A stretch of 64,000 nucleotides of DNA from Bacteroides mediterraneensis (GTDB lineage Bacteria; Bacteroidota; Bacteroidia; Bacteroidales; Bacteroidaceae). The stretch lies in contig NZ_DAJPEN010000001.1 of NCBI RefSeq assembly GCF_025993685.1, forward strand, positions 2,852,001 to 2,916,000, given 5' to 3'. Position numbers and translations under genes: made by a program. This document shows positions 27,062 through 36,926 of this stretch, in pieces (positions within the stretch are counted from its first letter, which is position 1; the number at the start of each line of letters is the position of its first letter). The notes beneath the pieces are model-generated. The model ran no database searches, had not been told where the DNA came from, and was given only the letters and a program-made list of their open reading frames with translations.

Positions 27062-28708
27062 TTATTTGACGATTTCCCGAAAAATTTTATCTTCCCGATA
27101 TTTTTCAAAATCCGGTTCTCCCGCTGCCCTCAAACGAAGTTCATCCAATTGACAAGCATTCTTCAAATGTACTTCAAAAGCCACATCATCTCCTAACCTG
27201 GAAGTCACCAGCGCACGCACATATTCAGCCAAAGGACTCTGATCCGAAAGCTCAGCCATAATAGCCTCAGCCTCCTCATTATATGACAGAATCAATGCCA
27301 CCACGGCTTCATTAAGACTACCGCTTCCTTTAAGGAAGCGATAAGCCTCGTACCACTTCCCTTGCAGAGCCATCAATACCCCCAAGTTACGGAATGCTTC
27401 CGGCAACTTCACCTTCCGCAGAAGCTTCTCGGCGGACTTTACATCTCCCTTACGGAAATGGCCTACAGCCAAAGTGTTCATCGTAGCCGGAGTATAATGG
27501 ACAAAATCTTTCAATAAATCCACTGCTTTTTCAAACTGTCCTCTACGCAAACAAAGAATGGCTTGATTATTAGCTTCCATCTGCTTTATCGGAAAAGGAA
27601 TCCGCATTCCATCCGTAGCCAGCACCGACTCATACGAAGTATAGGTATAAGCGCATTCTATCTTGCGGTCTTTCTGAAGGTATCTGCTGCATATATCTTT
27701 CCAGCAAGATAAACGACGAATATACTGCTCCTGCACGTCGTCATCACTCCCAGGATAACGCCTCAGAATCTGCCCCACGGATAAAGAGTCTGGATGACCA
27801 TCGTCCACCATAGCCTGATAGACTGGCAACCAACCCTCCGGACGTGAATCTACAACCATACGGGTATATAATTCCGGATGAATATCCAGTTCCTTTAGCA
27901 ACCATTCTCGAAGTGACTCAGCACGTTTGCGAGCCAGTGTAGTATTAAATGCACGGGAACCATCGGCAGAAGCCATTCCATAAATACGAAAATCCCCCAC
28001 ACGAGTCAGCGTATCCGCAAGTATCGGACGTAGGCTACCAGCAAGTTTCTTCAACTGACTGCGGTTGTTTCCCAAGTCTGAACGGATTTCATGACGATTG
28101 ATAAGAAACTGCAACAGTACCTCTACCTTTCCTTCATGAAACGTGGGTTCCATCCGAACCAGTTCAAACGTATCCTGGATAAGAGAAGCTAAGTTTCGGA
28201 CGGAAGCCACTTCAACCGTATCCAATCCTGTACAGCCTCCGCAACCATCCTCGGTCACAATGGCCTGCACACATCCTGTATGCACACCCAAAGGTATAGT
28301 CAAGGTCTCCCGATAAGGCAGTTCCAACCCGCCGGAAACTCCTTCCGCCTTGCCTGTATAAGCATCATACGGGTCCTGATAGTTTTGTACAACCTTTCTA
28401 CGGTACATCTTTTTTGCATATATAGGTGCATCCACCACAAGTGGAGTGAGTTCTTCGCTCAACTTTCCATCGAGCAGCAGTTGTGGCACGATAATCAAAC
28501 GGCTGCGCCGAGATAAATACTGCGAAGGAACCCGAAATACCACATCCACACATACACTGCCGTTTGTATCAGGCGCCAGCACACAAGAAAAAGGAGTCAC
28601 TTCAACACGAGAGGCAGAAGACTTACCTGATGCACAACCTCCCAGGAATGACAAGCAAGCACCTAAAAACATTGCATAACACAGAATAACAGTTATCTTC
28701 ATTTTCAT
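27062..28708 (-). CDS. DUF3868/OmpA-like lipoprotein of the fimbrial operon
   Basis: 548 residues. Lipoprotein signal with FLGGCASG. The N-terminal half resembles DUF3868 (VEVTPFSCVLAPD...). Residues about 200-310 resemble an OmpA-like peptidoglycan-binding domain (FRIYGMASADGSRAFNTTLARKRA is its hallmark region), and the C-terminal third has helical repeats of TPR type. Such proteins accompany minor fimbriae in Bacteroidetes and probably link the assembly apparatus to the cell wall. 6 bp after the DUF3575 gene. Confidence 0.8.
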   Translation of the reverse strand: MKMKITVILCYAMFLGACLSFLGGCASGKSSASRVEVTPFSCVLAPDTNGSVCVDVVFRVPSQYLSRRSRLIIVPQLLLDGKLSEELTPLVVDAPIYAKKMYRRKVVQNYQDPYDAYTGKAEGVSGGLELPYRETLTIPLGVHTGCVQAIVTEDGCGGCTGLDTVEVASVRNLASLIQDTFELVRMEPTFHEGKVEVLLQFLINRHEIRSDLGNNRSQLKKLAGSLRPILADTLTRVGDFRIYGMASADGSRAFNTTLARKRAESLREWLLKELDIHPELYTRMVVDSRPEGWLPVYQAMVDDGHPDSLSVGQILRRYPGSDDDVQEQYIRRLSCWKDICSRYLQKDRKIECAYTYTSYESVLATDGMRIPFPIKQMEANNQAILCLRRGQFEKAVDLLKDFVHYTPATMNTLAVGHFRKGDVKSAEKLLRKVKLPEAFRNLGVLMALQGKWYEAYRFLKGSGSLNEAVVALILSYNEEAEAIMAELSDQSPLAEYVRALVTSRLGDDVAFEVHLKNACQLDELRLRAAGEPDFEKYREDKIFREIVK

Positions 28709-28714
28709 GTCTTT

Positions 28715-29260
28715 TTAAAAGGTATAAATCAGTGAAACTGCCGCTTTTGTCGGTCCAAAATAGTTCTTCCGTTCAGGTATTCTACATTTCTCACAATAAA
28801 TACGAGGGCTTTTATCATACCAGAGGCGCGCATATCCCACTCCAAAAGAGACTTCCAAATTCCAATAAGGTGAAAGTATCCAGTCATAGCCATAAGAAAT
28901 TCCACCGCCGGACAAATAACCATCGTAACGGGTATCTTTAAAGCCGCCGAAGAACTGGGCACCATGCAAATGCAGGCCGAGAAAATGTCCTTCAAACTTC
29001 TCGCAGAGCCAGTATTTCACTTCGGGCTGCACCAGCCAGAAACGCATTTTCTTATTGTCCTTAAAAGTCCACGGATTGTATGCTGCAAAAAGTTCAAAAG
29101 TTACTTTCTTACTTAGAGAAAACTCCATACCTGCATTAGGCGTAATAATCCCCCAATAAAAAATATTGGTTTTAAATGCTACATTTTGTCCCACCAAAGA
29201 AAGAGATGACATAGTCAGCAAGCATAAAAGCAATACACGATATAACAATTTTCTATACAT
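28715..29260 (-). CDS. DUF3575 outer-membrane protein of the fimbrial operon
   Basis: 181 residues. A cleavable signal peptide (about 1-24) is followed by alternating aromatic/polar strands ending in IYTF, typical of a small outer-membrane beta barrel. Matches the DUF3575 family often found at the head of fimbrial operons. First gene after the regulator, with a -7-like TAGTTTTG at 29299-29292. Confidence 0.8.
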   Translation of the reverse strand: MYRKLLYRVLLLCLLTMSSLSLVGQNVAFKTNIFYWGIITPNAGMEFSLSKKVTFELFAAYNPWTFKDNKKMRFWLVQPEVKYWLCEKFEGHFLGLHLHGAQFFGGFKDTRYDGYLSGGGISYGYDWILSPYWNLEVSFGVGYARLWYDKSPRIYCEKCRIPERKNYFGPTKAAVSLIYTF

Positions 29261-29291
29261 ATCGAGAAGTTTTTACATTCTTAGTCTTGCA

Positions 29292-29299
29292 CAAAACTA
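29292..29299 (-). promoter_or_regulatory. Possible -7 element for the fimbrial operon
   Basis: TAGTTTTG read leftward, 32 bases before the DUF3575 gene. No TTG at -33, which fits a promoter that needs an activator such as the adjacent AraC-type protein. Confidence 0.35.
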
Positions 29300-29440
29300 A
29301 CACTCTGTTTTCATACATACCATAGCAGGAAGAAAGTATGTACTTATCGGGACTTTTTCTGTACAATATGGCATTATATCAATTCCAATTAATCAATCGG
29401 TACAGCAAAACCCCACTAAAAAGTATACTCATCTACTCTA

Positions 29441-29477
29441 TCTGTGGCAGATTCCACACACCGCTGTGGCAGAATCA
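29441..29477. repeat. Direct repeat CTGTGGCAGANTC upstream of the fimbrial operon
   Basis: CTGTGGCAGATTC (from about 29442) and CTGTGGCAGAATC (from about 29464) are 22 bases apart, about 140 bases upstream of the -7-like element. They are good candidates for AraC-type activator sites; this is inferred from position and repeat form. Confidence 0.45.
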
Positions 29478-29504
29478 GACCTACACACATATAAAAGACA
29501 GGAC

Positions 29505-29530
29505 ATAAAAAAGTCTGCCATAGAGCAGAC
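29505..29530 (-). terminator. Terminator of the AraC-type regulator gene
   Basis: Reading leftward: GTCTGC-TCTATG-GCAGAC followed by TTTTTT, 24 bases after the stop. Confidence 0.85.
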
Positions 29531-29553
29531 CATAAAAAGAAAAACTTCAAAAA

Positions 29554-31242
29554 TCAGCGTGTCCTACGCTTTAGATACTGCTTAGGCGAAAGACCTGTTA
29601 TTTGCTTAAATTGCCGATAGAAAGTAGAACGTGAACTAAAACCTGCCTTTTCATAAACAAGCAAATCCATATTATCCGCCTCTGACTTGTTCATTAAATC
29701 AATAGCATAATTTACTCGATATTCTGCCAACCATACACTAAAATTCACTCCTGTCACCCGATTAATGGCGACAGATAAATACGTACGGTTCGTCATGAGC
29801 ATTTGAGCTAATGATGAGAGTGTCAGGTCTGGGTTTAAAAACGGTTGCTCATTTTTCATCACCAGCAACACACGATGATATAATTTATAATAAAAGTCAT
29901 TGTTATCCAATCCTTTTTCTCCATTTTCCGGAAAGAGAGACTCTTTTTCATCAGTTTCAGAAGTAACCAGAAGACGAGTCTGTACCATAGAATAATGATT
30001 CGCTAAATACAAGTTGATTTCACGCCATTCGATATAACGCCGCATCAAGGTTTCGAACAATACATGCAACTGACGTTTTTTATCTCTCCAATAAATGATA
30101 CCCCACACCACAAGTACCATCAGCAATATAACCAGTAAGCTAAGCCCTATCACCTGTATGCGTTTTCTAAAAAGCATATCCTCTGTTTTGATAAGTTCCT
30201 TTTCCTTTGCCACTACATCCAGTTTTATAGAATAATACGCCAACATTCCCCTCAACTGATTATCAGAATATCGTTCTGATATGGTTTTCCATGCCGGCAA
30301 GAACTCCACAGCACTCTTCATGTCATCATATTTCAGGAAAATGTCCATAAGCGGTGATGCTACCTCATATAAATGTGGGGCAGGCTTGGATTCCATTATT
30401 ATATGTTTAGCCTCATTGTAATAACGTATGGCTCTTTCCCTATCTCCAGCTAAATCATAGGCTCTACCCAACCGGAAACAGACACTTTCAAAAGATACAG
30501 CCTGTTCTTTATAAGAAGAATATTCATCATACAAGCCTTGGAGTAATTCTATCGCACGACGCAAAGAATCTGGAGTTTCTGTCAGATACCATCCTTTCAG
30601 AAAACGGATAGAGTAGTCAACCGATTTGTATGAACCCGGCAACATATCTTCCTTCTTAATATGTAAACGGTCTATTAAAGAAACATAATAGGCAGCAGAA
30701 TCGTATTTCATAGTATACGCCAGATGCAATGCTTTGGCCAAATAGATATTTCCCATTGTCAACGCATCACTTTTATCTGAAACAACAAGCATTTTATCAA
30801 ACAAAGAATTGGCTTCCTTGTCTAAATTCCAATTGGAATAAATCAGCGCCAGCAGATTAGTCGCACGATTCAAACAAGCTTTATCACCCAATGAATCTGC
30901 AACAGCTATACCACGCTGAAGCAATTCAAGTGCTTTCTTAGGCTCATTATTATCCAAATAATAGGAGGCTGAAAGAGAAAAACTGTTATTCCACAATCTT
31001 AACTGCCGGGGTGCAAGCAAAAAAGGAGAGACAGAAGTCAACTCATCGCACAAAGCCAAACAAGTATCCATCTTCTCATGCGACATTAGCCTACTATTAA
31101 CAATGAAATGATAAATACTATCAAAACGAACTTGTATTTCTTTTTCCCCCTTTTCATTTTCCCTTTTCTTTTGCGTACAAGAAAAGAATAAACAACTCAA
31201 TAACAACAGTGAAAAACAAAAATACAATGACCCTTTCCTCAT
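29554..31242 (-). CDS. Membrane-bound TPR-AraC transcriptional regulator of the fimbrial locus
   Basis: About 562 residues from MRKGSLYFC (31242). A lipoprotein-like or anchor signal (LLLSCLFFSC) is followed by TPR-type helical repeats (about 40-350), one membrane helix (IQVIGLSLLVILLMVLVVWGIIYW, about 375-395), and a C-terminal AraC helix-turn-helix domain (ending GFSSRSTFYRQFKQITGLSPKQYLKRR). This one-component design, with a periplasmic sensor joined to a cytoplasmic DNA-binding domain, is common in Bacteroidetes. It most likely controls the fimbrial genes 290 bp downstream. Confidence 0.85.
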   Translation of the reverse strand: MRKGSLYFCFSLLLLSCLFFSCTQKKRENEKGEKEIQVRFDSIYHFIVNSRLMSHEKMDTCLALCDELTSVSPFLLAPRQLRLWNNSFSLSASYYLDNNEPKKALELLQRGIAVADSLGDKACLNRATNLLALIYSNWNLDKEANSLFDKMLVVSDKSDALTMGNIYLAKALHLAYTMKYDSAAYYVSLIDRLHIKKEDMLPGSYKSVDYSIRFLKGWYLTETPDSLRRAIELLQGLYDEYSSYKEQAVSFESVCFRLGRAYDLAGDRERAIRYYNEAKHIIMESKPAPHLYEVASPLMDIFLKYDDMKSAVEFLPAWKTISERYSDNQLRGMLAYYSIKLDVVAKEKELIKTEDMLFRKRIQVIGLSLLVILLMVLVVWGIIYWRDKKRQLHVLFETLMRRYIEWREINLYLANHYSMVQTRLLVTSETDEKESLFPENGEKGLDNNDFYYKLYHRVLLVMKNEQPFLNPDLTLSSLAQMLMTNRTYLSVAINRVTGVNFSVWLAEYRVNYAIDLMNKSEADNMDLLVYEKAGFSSRSTFYRQFKQITGLSPKQYLKRRTR

Positions 31243-31428
31243 AGTAATATATAATACATAATTCAATGAATGCAAAAATACAATAATTCGTCAAAAATCA
31301 ATACAATTTCTAAGATGTTTTACTTCCTAAAATACATCAAATCTATCGTATTTTCCCTCGAAAGCAAACCTATAGTCCTTACTCTCGGAATCCATTGAAT
31401 TTTATGTGGTTATTCCAAAGATTTTTTG

Positions 31429-31436
31429 TAAGTTTG
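31429..31436 (+). promoter_or_regulatory. Possible -7 element for the pyrophosphatase
   Basis: TAAGTTTG, 25 bases before the hppA ATG. No clear -33 TTG. Confidence 0.4.
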
Positions 31437-31460
31437 AGAAAACTTTTATTCAACGATATT

Positions 31461-33665
31461 ATGGAAACATCCCTCTTCTGGCTGATACCGGCCGCATCGA
31501 TGCTGGCATTGGCACTTGCCGGATATTTCTACCGGCAGATGAAACAGGAAAGCGAAGGAACTCCTGCCATGACACGCATCGCCTCGTACGTGCGGCAAGG
31601 AGCCATGTCGTACCTGAAACAGCAATATAAAATCGTCACTATCGTGTTTATCGCTCTGGCGGTGCTGTTTGCCGTCATGGCCTACGGGTTCAACCTGCAA
31701 AACCACTGGGTGCCTGTGGCCTTCCTGACGGGAGGATTCTTTTCCGGCCTGTCGGGCTACCTGGGTATGAAAACGGCTACCTACGCTTCTGCACGCACAG
31801 CAAATGCGGCCCGGAACTCCCTGAACAAAGGCCTGAAAGTGGCGTTCCGCAGCGGAGCCGTCATGGGCCTGGTAGTGGTCGGACTGGGATTGTTCGACAT
31901 TTCTTTCTGGTATCTGTTGCTGGAGCAATGCATCCCGGAAGATGCCCTGAATCCGACCGCCAAACTGTGCATCATTACCACCACCATGCTAACCTTCGGT
32001 ATGGGAGCCTCCACACAGGCCCTCTTTGCCCGTGTAGGAGGAGGCATTTACACGAAGGCAGCCGACGTGGGAGCCGACCTGGTGGGGAAAGTGGAAGCGG
32101 GTATCCCAGAAGACGACCCGCGTAACCCGGCGACCATTGCCGACAACGTGGGCGACAATGTGGGCGATGTGGCCGGAATGGGAGCCGACCTCTATGAATC
32201 TTATTGCGGTTCCATTCTGGCCACAGCGGCCTTGGGAGCGGCGGCCTACATCGGGACCGGCGATACGGTCATGCAGTTCAAGGCAGTCATTGCCCCGATG
32301 TTGATTGCAGCAGTCGGTATCCTCTTGTCCATCATCGGTATTTTTGCCGTACGTACCAAAGAAGACGCGGGTATGAGGGAACTGCTCCGGGCCTTGTCAA
32401 CGGGCACCAACCTCAGCGCGGGACTGATTGTCATCGCTACGTTCGCGATTCTTTGGCTGTTGCAGCTGGAAAACTGGCTCTACATCTCCTGTGCCGTTGT
32501 CATCGGACTGGTGGTAGGGGTCATCATCGGGCAATCGACGGAATTCTATACCTCTCAATCCTACAAGCCGACCCGGAAACTGGCGGAAAGCGGAAAAACC
32601 GGACCGGCTACGGTCATCATCTCGGGTATCGGACTGGGCATGGTATCTACCACGATTCCGGTCATTGCCGTCGTAGCCGGCATCATCCTGTCCTACTGGC
32701 TGGCCTCGGGATTTGACTTCACGAACATCAGTATGGGACTCTACGGCATCGGCATTGCAGCGGTGGGCATGTTGTCCACCTTAGGCATTACGTTGGCTAC
32801 AGACGCGTATGGTCCGATAGCCGACAACGCCGGAGGCAATGCCGAGATGAGTGGCCTGGGAGAAGAAGTACGTAAACGGACCGATGCGCTGGATTCCTTG
32901 GGAAATACCACGGCAGCCACTGGAAAAGGATTTGCCATCGGCTCGGCTGCCCTGACCGGACTGGCACTGCTGGCTTCTTACATCGAAGAAATTCGTATCG
33001 GATTGGAACGTATCGGTACTACAGTACTGGAACTTTCCAACGGACTGGAAGTAGTCATTCACGAAGCCGGATTCACGGATTTCATGATGTACTACGATGT
33101 CACACTGATGAATCCGAAAGTGCTGTCCGGAATGTTTATCGGCAGCATGATGGCCTTTCTGTTCTGCGGACTGACCATGAATGCGGTGGGCAGAGCAGCA
33201 GCCCACATGGTAGAAGAAGTGCGCCGGCAGTTCCGTGAAATCAAAGGGATTCTGGAAGGCAAAGCGGAACCGGATTATGCCCGTTGCGTACAAATCTCCA
33301 CACTGGGTGCCCAGAAAGAAATGGTGTTCCCTTCCCTATTGGCCATCATCGCTCCCATTGTGACGGGACTGCTGTTCGGGGTACCGGGCGTCATCGGACT
33401 GCTGATAGGAGGATTGTCATCGGGCTTTATCCTGGCCATCTTCATGGCTAACTCCGGCGGTGCCTGGGACAATGCGAAGAAATACGTGGAAGAAGGTAAC
33501 TTTGGCGGGAAAGGCAGCGAAGTACACCGGGCCACCGTGGTAGGCGATACGGTAGGCGACCCGTTCAAGGACACTTCCGGTCCGAGCCTGAACATCCTCA
33601 TCAAACTGATGAGCATGGTGGCCATCGTCATGGCCGGACTGACCGTCTCCTGGAGCTTGTTCTAA
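31461..33665 (+). CDS. hppA: K+-stimulated membrane pyrophosphatase (ion pump)
   Basis: 734 residues with about 16 membrane helices. It hydrolyses pyrophosphate and pumps Na+ and/or H+ across the inner membrane. The catalytic loop motif DVGADLVGKVEAGIPEDDPRNPATIADNVGDNVGD is complete. The segment GNTTAATGKG has Ala where K+-independent enzymes have Lys, so a K+-dependent enzyme is expected. Whether it pumps Na+ or H+ is not settled here. The ATG at 31461 (METSLFWLIP) is preferred over the longer frame because the -7 element lies between them. Confidence 0.93.
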   Translation: METSLFWLIPAASMLALALAGYFYRQMKQESEGTPAMTRIASYVRQGAMSYLKQQYKIVTIVFIALAVLFAVMAYGFNLQNHWVPVAFLTGGFFSGLSGYLGMKTATYASARTANAARNSLNKGLKVAFRSGAVMGLVVVGLGLFDISFWYLLLEQCIPEDALNPTAKLCIITTTMLTFGMGASTQALFARVGGGIYTKAADVGADLVGKVEAGIPEDDPRNPATIADNVGDNVGDVAGMGADLYESYCGSILATAALGAAAYIGTGDTVMQFKAVIAPMLIAAVGILLSIIGIFAVRTKEDAGMRELLRALSTGTNLSAGLIVIATFAILWLLQLENWLYISCAVVIGLVVGVIIGQSTEFYTSQSYKPTRKLAESGKTGPATVIISGIGLGMVSTTIPVIAVVAGIILSYWLASGFDFTNISMGLYGIGIAAVGMLSTLGITLATDAYGPIADNAGGNAEMSGLGEEVRKRTDALDSLGNTTAATGKGFAIGSAALTGLALLASYIEEIRIGLERIGTTVLELSNGLEVVIHEAGFTDFMMYYDVTLMNPKVLSGMFIGSMMAFLFCGLTMNAVGRAAAHMVEEVRRQFREIKGILEGKAEPDYARCVQISTLGAQKEMVFPSLLAIIAPIVTGLLFGVPGVIGLLIGGLSSGFILAIFMANSGGAWDNAKKYVEEGNFGGKGSEVHRATVVGDTVGDPFKDTSGPSLNILIKLMSMVAIVMAGLTVSWSLF

Positions 33666-33734
33666 GCAGACCCCCAGCAGCAATATAGAAATACTACCTC
33701 CAAGCGAGGAATGGAAACAGAATAATAACCATAC

Positions 33735-33797
33735 AAAAAATCTCCTGCTCAGCCTCAGTTCATGCGAACTTTCCGGCTGAAAGCAGGAGATTTTTTA
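33735..33797. terminator. Bidirectional terminator
   Basis: AAAAAATCTCCTGCT ... AGCAGGAGATTTTTT, with a long loop that has inner pairing. It serves the rightward hppA and the leftward operon ending at the ACT gene. Confidence 0.85.
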
Positions 33798-33829
33798 CTT
33801 TAGTATTTCTTTACAGGCAGTTCTTTTTC

Positions 33830-34246
33830 CTAAAGTTCATCTTTCCCCAGCACACGGCAATGATGCGCTTCGAGCACCTTCAGACAGTGTGCCATATCAT
33901 TGGGTTTGATGACCACATGGGCCTGGTCGGCCTGGGCAAACGCATACATGTATTCAATGAAAATCTGCTCTTCGGCCAAATATTCCAACACCACCGCCAG
34001 CGAGCCGGGCACATTGTCACACGACAGACAGACCACATCGGTCGACATCACGGCAAAATCTTTTGCCCGGAGCACCTCGACTGCTTTCTCCACATCGGAA
34101 ACAATCAGGCGTAAAATACCGAAATCGGCAGTCTCGGCCATACTGAAGGCATGCATATTGATACCATTTGCTCCCAACGCATGCACCACGTCATTGATTC
34201 TTCCGGTCTTATTTTCCAGAAAAACGGATAATTGTTTGATTATCAT
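33830..34246 (-). CDS. ACT-domain protein
   Basis: 138 residues made of two ACT-like repeats (IKQLSVFLENKTGRINDVVHALGANGIN and PGSLAVVLEYLAEEQIFIEYMYAF). ACT domains bind amino acids and regulate metabolic enzymes. It is the last gene of the IorAB-aminotransferase-PaaK operon, 17 bp after paaK, so it may sense an aromatic amino acid. No catalytic domain. Confidence 0.88.
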   Translation of the reverse strand: MIIKQLSVFLENKTGRINDVVHALGANGINMHAFSMAETADFGILRLIVSDVEKAVEVLRAKDFAVMSTDVVCLSCDNVPGSLAVVLEYLAEEQIFIEYMYAFAQADQAHVVIKPNDMAHCLKVLEAHHCRVLGKDEL

Positions 34247-34263
34247 AGATTCACTTCCTTTAA

Positions 34264-35565
34264 TTACACCAATACTCGGTTATCAATCACACGTTTGGAC
34301 TTTCCCTGGCTACGGGCTATGCTGTTCGGTTCCACCAGTTTGACTTCCGCACTGATGGAGAGCACACTCTTCAAGCGGTCGGACAGGGTCTTCTTCAGCC
34401 TCAGCATGGAACCGATGTCGTCGCTGAAAAAGTCGCGGCGCACTTCCACCTGCACTTCCAGCGTATCGAGGTTGTTCTTGCGGTCGACCACCAGCAGATA
34501 CTGCGGTTCAAATTCCTTCATGCCCAGAATCACACTTTCCACCTGTGACGGGAAGACATTGATACCCCTGATTATCAGCATATCGTCGCTTCGACCCATA
34601 ATCGGCGTCATACGCACACTGGTACGTCCGCAAGGACACGGGTCAGCAATCAGGGAAGTCAGGTCTTTGGTGCGATAGCGGAGCAGCGGCATGCCCTCCT
34701 TGGTCAACGTGGTAAACACCAGTTCTCCCTGCGTGCCATACGGCAGATTCTGACACGTCACTGGGTCGATGATTTCCGGATAGAAATGGTCCTCATTAAT
34801 ATGGGAACCATACTGCTCCTGGCATTCGTAAGACACGCCCGGCCCCATAATCTCACTCAATCCATAAATGTTGTAGCCCTTCAGCCCCAAACGGCTCTGG
34901 ATTTCCTGACGCATGTTTTCCGTCCAAGGTTCCGCCCCAAAAGCGCCGATACGCAATCCCAGTTCTTCCTTGCGGATACCCATCCGTTCCACCACCTCTG
35001 CCAGATACAAGGCATACGAAGGCGTACAGGCAATGCCCGTGATATGCAAATCCCGAATCAGGCGTACATGTTTTTCCGTATTTCCGGTAGAAGCCGGAAT
35101 CACGGTCGCCCCCAGATTTTCCACACCATAGTGCGCTCCCAGTCCGCCGGTAAACAGACCATATCCGTAACTCACGGAAAAGGTGTCTTCCCGAGTCACT
35201 CCGTATGCCGAAAGACAACGCGACATCACCTCCGACCAGATAGACAAGTCGCGGCGGGTATATCCCACGATGGTCGGGTTACCTGTTGTTCCGGAAGAAG
35301 CATGCACACGCACCACTTCCGAAAGAGGAGCCGCCATCAGCCCGTACGGATAATTGTCCCGCAAATCCTGTTTGGTGGTAAAAGGCAGTTTCGTGATGTC
35401 CTCAATTTCCCGGATGTCATCGGGAGTGAGGTCCATCTCCTGCATCTTGTGCCGATAGAAAGGCACATTATGGTACACATACTGCACCAGTTTGCACAAA
35501 CGTTTCCCCTGCAGCTCACGCATCTGTTCACGCGGCATACATTCTTTGTTCGGATTCCAAATCAT
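34264..35565 (-). CDS. paaK: Phenylacetate-CoA ligase
   Basis: 433 residues, adenylate-forming family. The ATP-binding P-loop SSGTTGNPTIVGYT and the downstream YGLSEIMGPG are present. Activates phenylacetate or related aryl acetates to CoA thioesters. In this operon it can act on aryl acetates or run with IorAB, which makes aryl-acetyl-CoA from aryl pyruvates; in reverse it would make ATP from the thioester. That direction is inferred. Confidence 0.9.
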   Translation of the reverse strand: MIWNPNKECMPREQMRELQGKRLCKLVQYVYHNVPFYRHKMQEMDLTPDDIREIEDITKLPFTTKQDLRDNYPYGLMAAPLSEVVRVHASSGTTGNPTIVGYTRRDLSIWSEVMSRCLSAYGVTREDTFSVSYGYGLFTGGLGAHYGVENLGATVIPASTGNTEKHVRLIRDLHITGIACTPSYALYLAEVVERMGIRKEELGLRIGAFGAEPWTENMRQEIQSRLGLKGYNIYGLSEIMGPGVSYECQEQYGSHINEDHFYPEIIDPVTCQNLPYGTQGELVFTTLTKEGMPLLRYRTKDLTSLIADPCPCGRTSVRMTPIMGRSDDMLIIRGINVFPSQVESVILGMKEFEPQYLLVVDRKNNLDTLEVQVEVRRDFFSDDIGSMLRLKKTLSDRLKSVLSISAEVKLVEPNSIARSQGKSKRVIDNRVLV

Positions 35566-35597
35566 AGTGTGTTTTTCTTTATTTTGTAGTAGTTTGG

Positions 35598-36920
35598 TTA
35601 TTTGCTCGGCACAGGATGTTCTTCCTGAAAAGCCTTCATCCGTTCTTCCAACACCGGATAGAGTTCCTCCCGCATCCGGGAAGTACAGGCTCTCACCCCC
35701 TGCTGTTCACTACCCGTCGTCGACAGGGAGATACTGCTCACCCCGTACATCATCAGTTCACGGAGCAACTCACCACCCGTCAGTCCGGGATAGCCCAAGG
35801 TAAAGAAAAAGCCATCGCCCACCTGCTGGGTCACATCCTTGTCATATACCACCGAAAAGCCATGAGCGGTGAAAATCTGCTTCATCCGGCGGGCGCGCCG
35901 TTCATACTCACGGACGTCTTCCACAAAATTGATTTCACCGGTAATGGATTTTTCCAGCATCTCCGCCATGGCATACTGGGTAGTGGCCGTGCAGCCGGAA
36001 GTAATCATATACATGATGGAAGCGATGAAGGTCGGCCCGAACACGCCTGAATCCTCATAACGGGAAGCCAAGGCCGGATACTGTATATCAAACAGCTTAT
36101 CAGACACACAAGCCAAGGCAATGCGCTGTCCGGCATAGCTGAAAATCTTGGAAGCAGACAACATGAGAATATAATTGTCGGTATAACGGGCCACAGTAGG
36201 CACGAAAGGAGGCTGATAAGGACAGCCGAACGCATGGCGGAAATCCATACAGAAATACGCCTGGTCTTCCATGACCACTGCATCATACCGCGTAGCCAGT
36301 TCCCCGATGATTTTCAGTTCACTTTCTTCCAGGCAAATCCAAGCCGGATTGTTGGGATTGGAATAGACAATGGCCGCAATATCTCCTTTGGAAAGGAAAC
36401 TTTCCAGTTTGGCACGCAACGGTTCTCCCCGGAAATCATGGATATCGAACGACTCCCACGCAATGCCCAAGATACGCAACTGGGACTTCTGTATCGGGAA
36501 ACCCGGGTCGATAAACAGCACCTTGTCTTTTCCGGGAATCCGCTGGGTACAGGCGATAAAAGCCCCAAAAGAAGCCGCAACGGAACCCGTGGTAGGCAAA
36601 CAGGCACGTGGAGAAATATCCACATCAATAAATGCCTTTACAAAACGGGAAGCAGCCTGCTTCAGCTCGGCCACTCCGGCAGCTGCCGGATACTGGGAAC
36701 CGACTCCCCTGTCAAGCGCCTTTTTCTCGGCCTCAATCCCCACTTTATTTGCCGGGAGACCGGGAGACCCCTGATCCATCCGGATAAAGGGAATACCCGT
36801 AAGTTCTTCCAGACGGGAAGCCACCAGCAACACATCTCCGATGGTCGCATTGGACAAATCGGCCACCTTCATTTCCTTGGCCACAGAGTTGACCAGGTCT
36901 TCACTAAACACGCAGCTCAT
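35598..36920 (-). CDS. PLP-dependent aminotransferase (class I/II)
   Basis: 440 residues, fold-type I. The PLP Lys is in SASKIFSYAGQR, and NPNNPAW and EDQAYFCMDF are typical aminotransferase motifs. Operon position between iorB and paaK points to an aromatic or branched-chain aminotransferase that feeds 2-oxo acids to IorAB. Substrate is inferred from context. 6 bp downstream of iorB. Confidence 0.85.
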   Translation of the reverse strand: MSCVFSEDLVNSVAKEMKVADLSNATIGDVLLVASRLEELTGIPFIRMDQGSPGLPANKVGIEAEKKALDRGVGSQYPAAAGVAELKQAASRFVKAFIDVDISPRACLPTTGSVAASFGAFIACTQRIPGKDKVLFIDPGFPIQKSQLRILGIAWESFDIHDFRGEPLRAKLESFLSKGDIAAIVYSNPNNPAWICLEESELKIIGELATRYDAVVMEDQAYFCMDFRHAFGCPYQPPFVPTVARYTDNYILMLSASKIFSYAGQRIALACVSDKLFDIQYPALASRYEDSGVFGPTFIASIMYMITSGCTATTQYAMAEMLEKSITGEINFVEDVREYERRARRMKQIFTAHGFSVVYDKDVTQQVGDGFFFTLGYPGLTGGELLRELMMYGVSSISLSTTGSEQQGVRACTSRMREELYPVLEERMKAFQEEHPVPSK

Positions 36921-36926
36921 AAGCCT

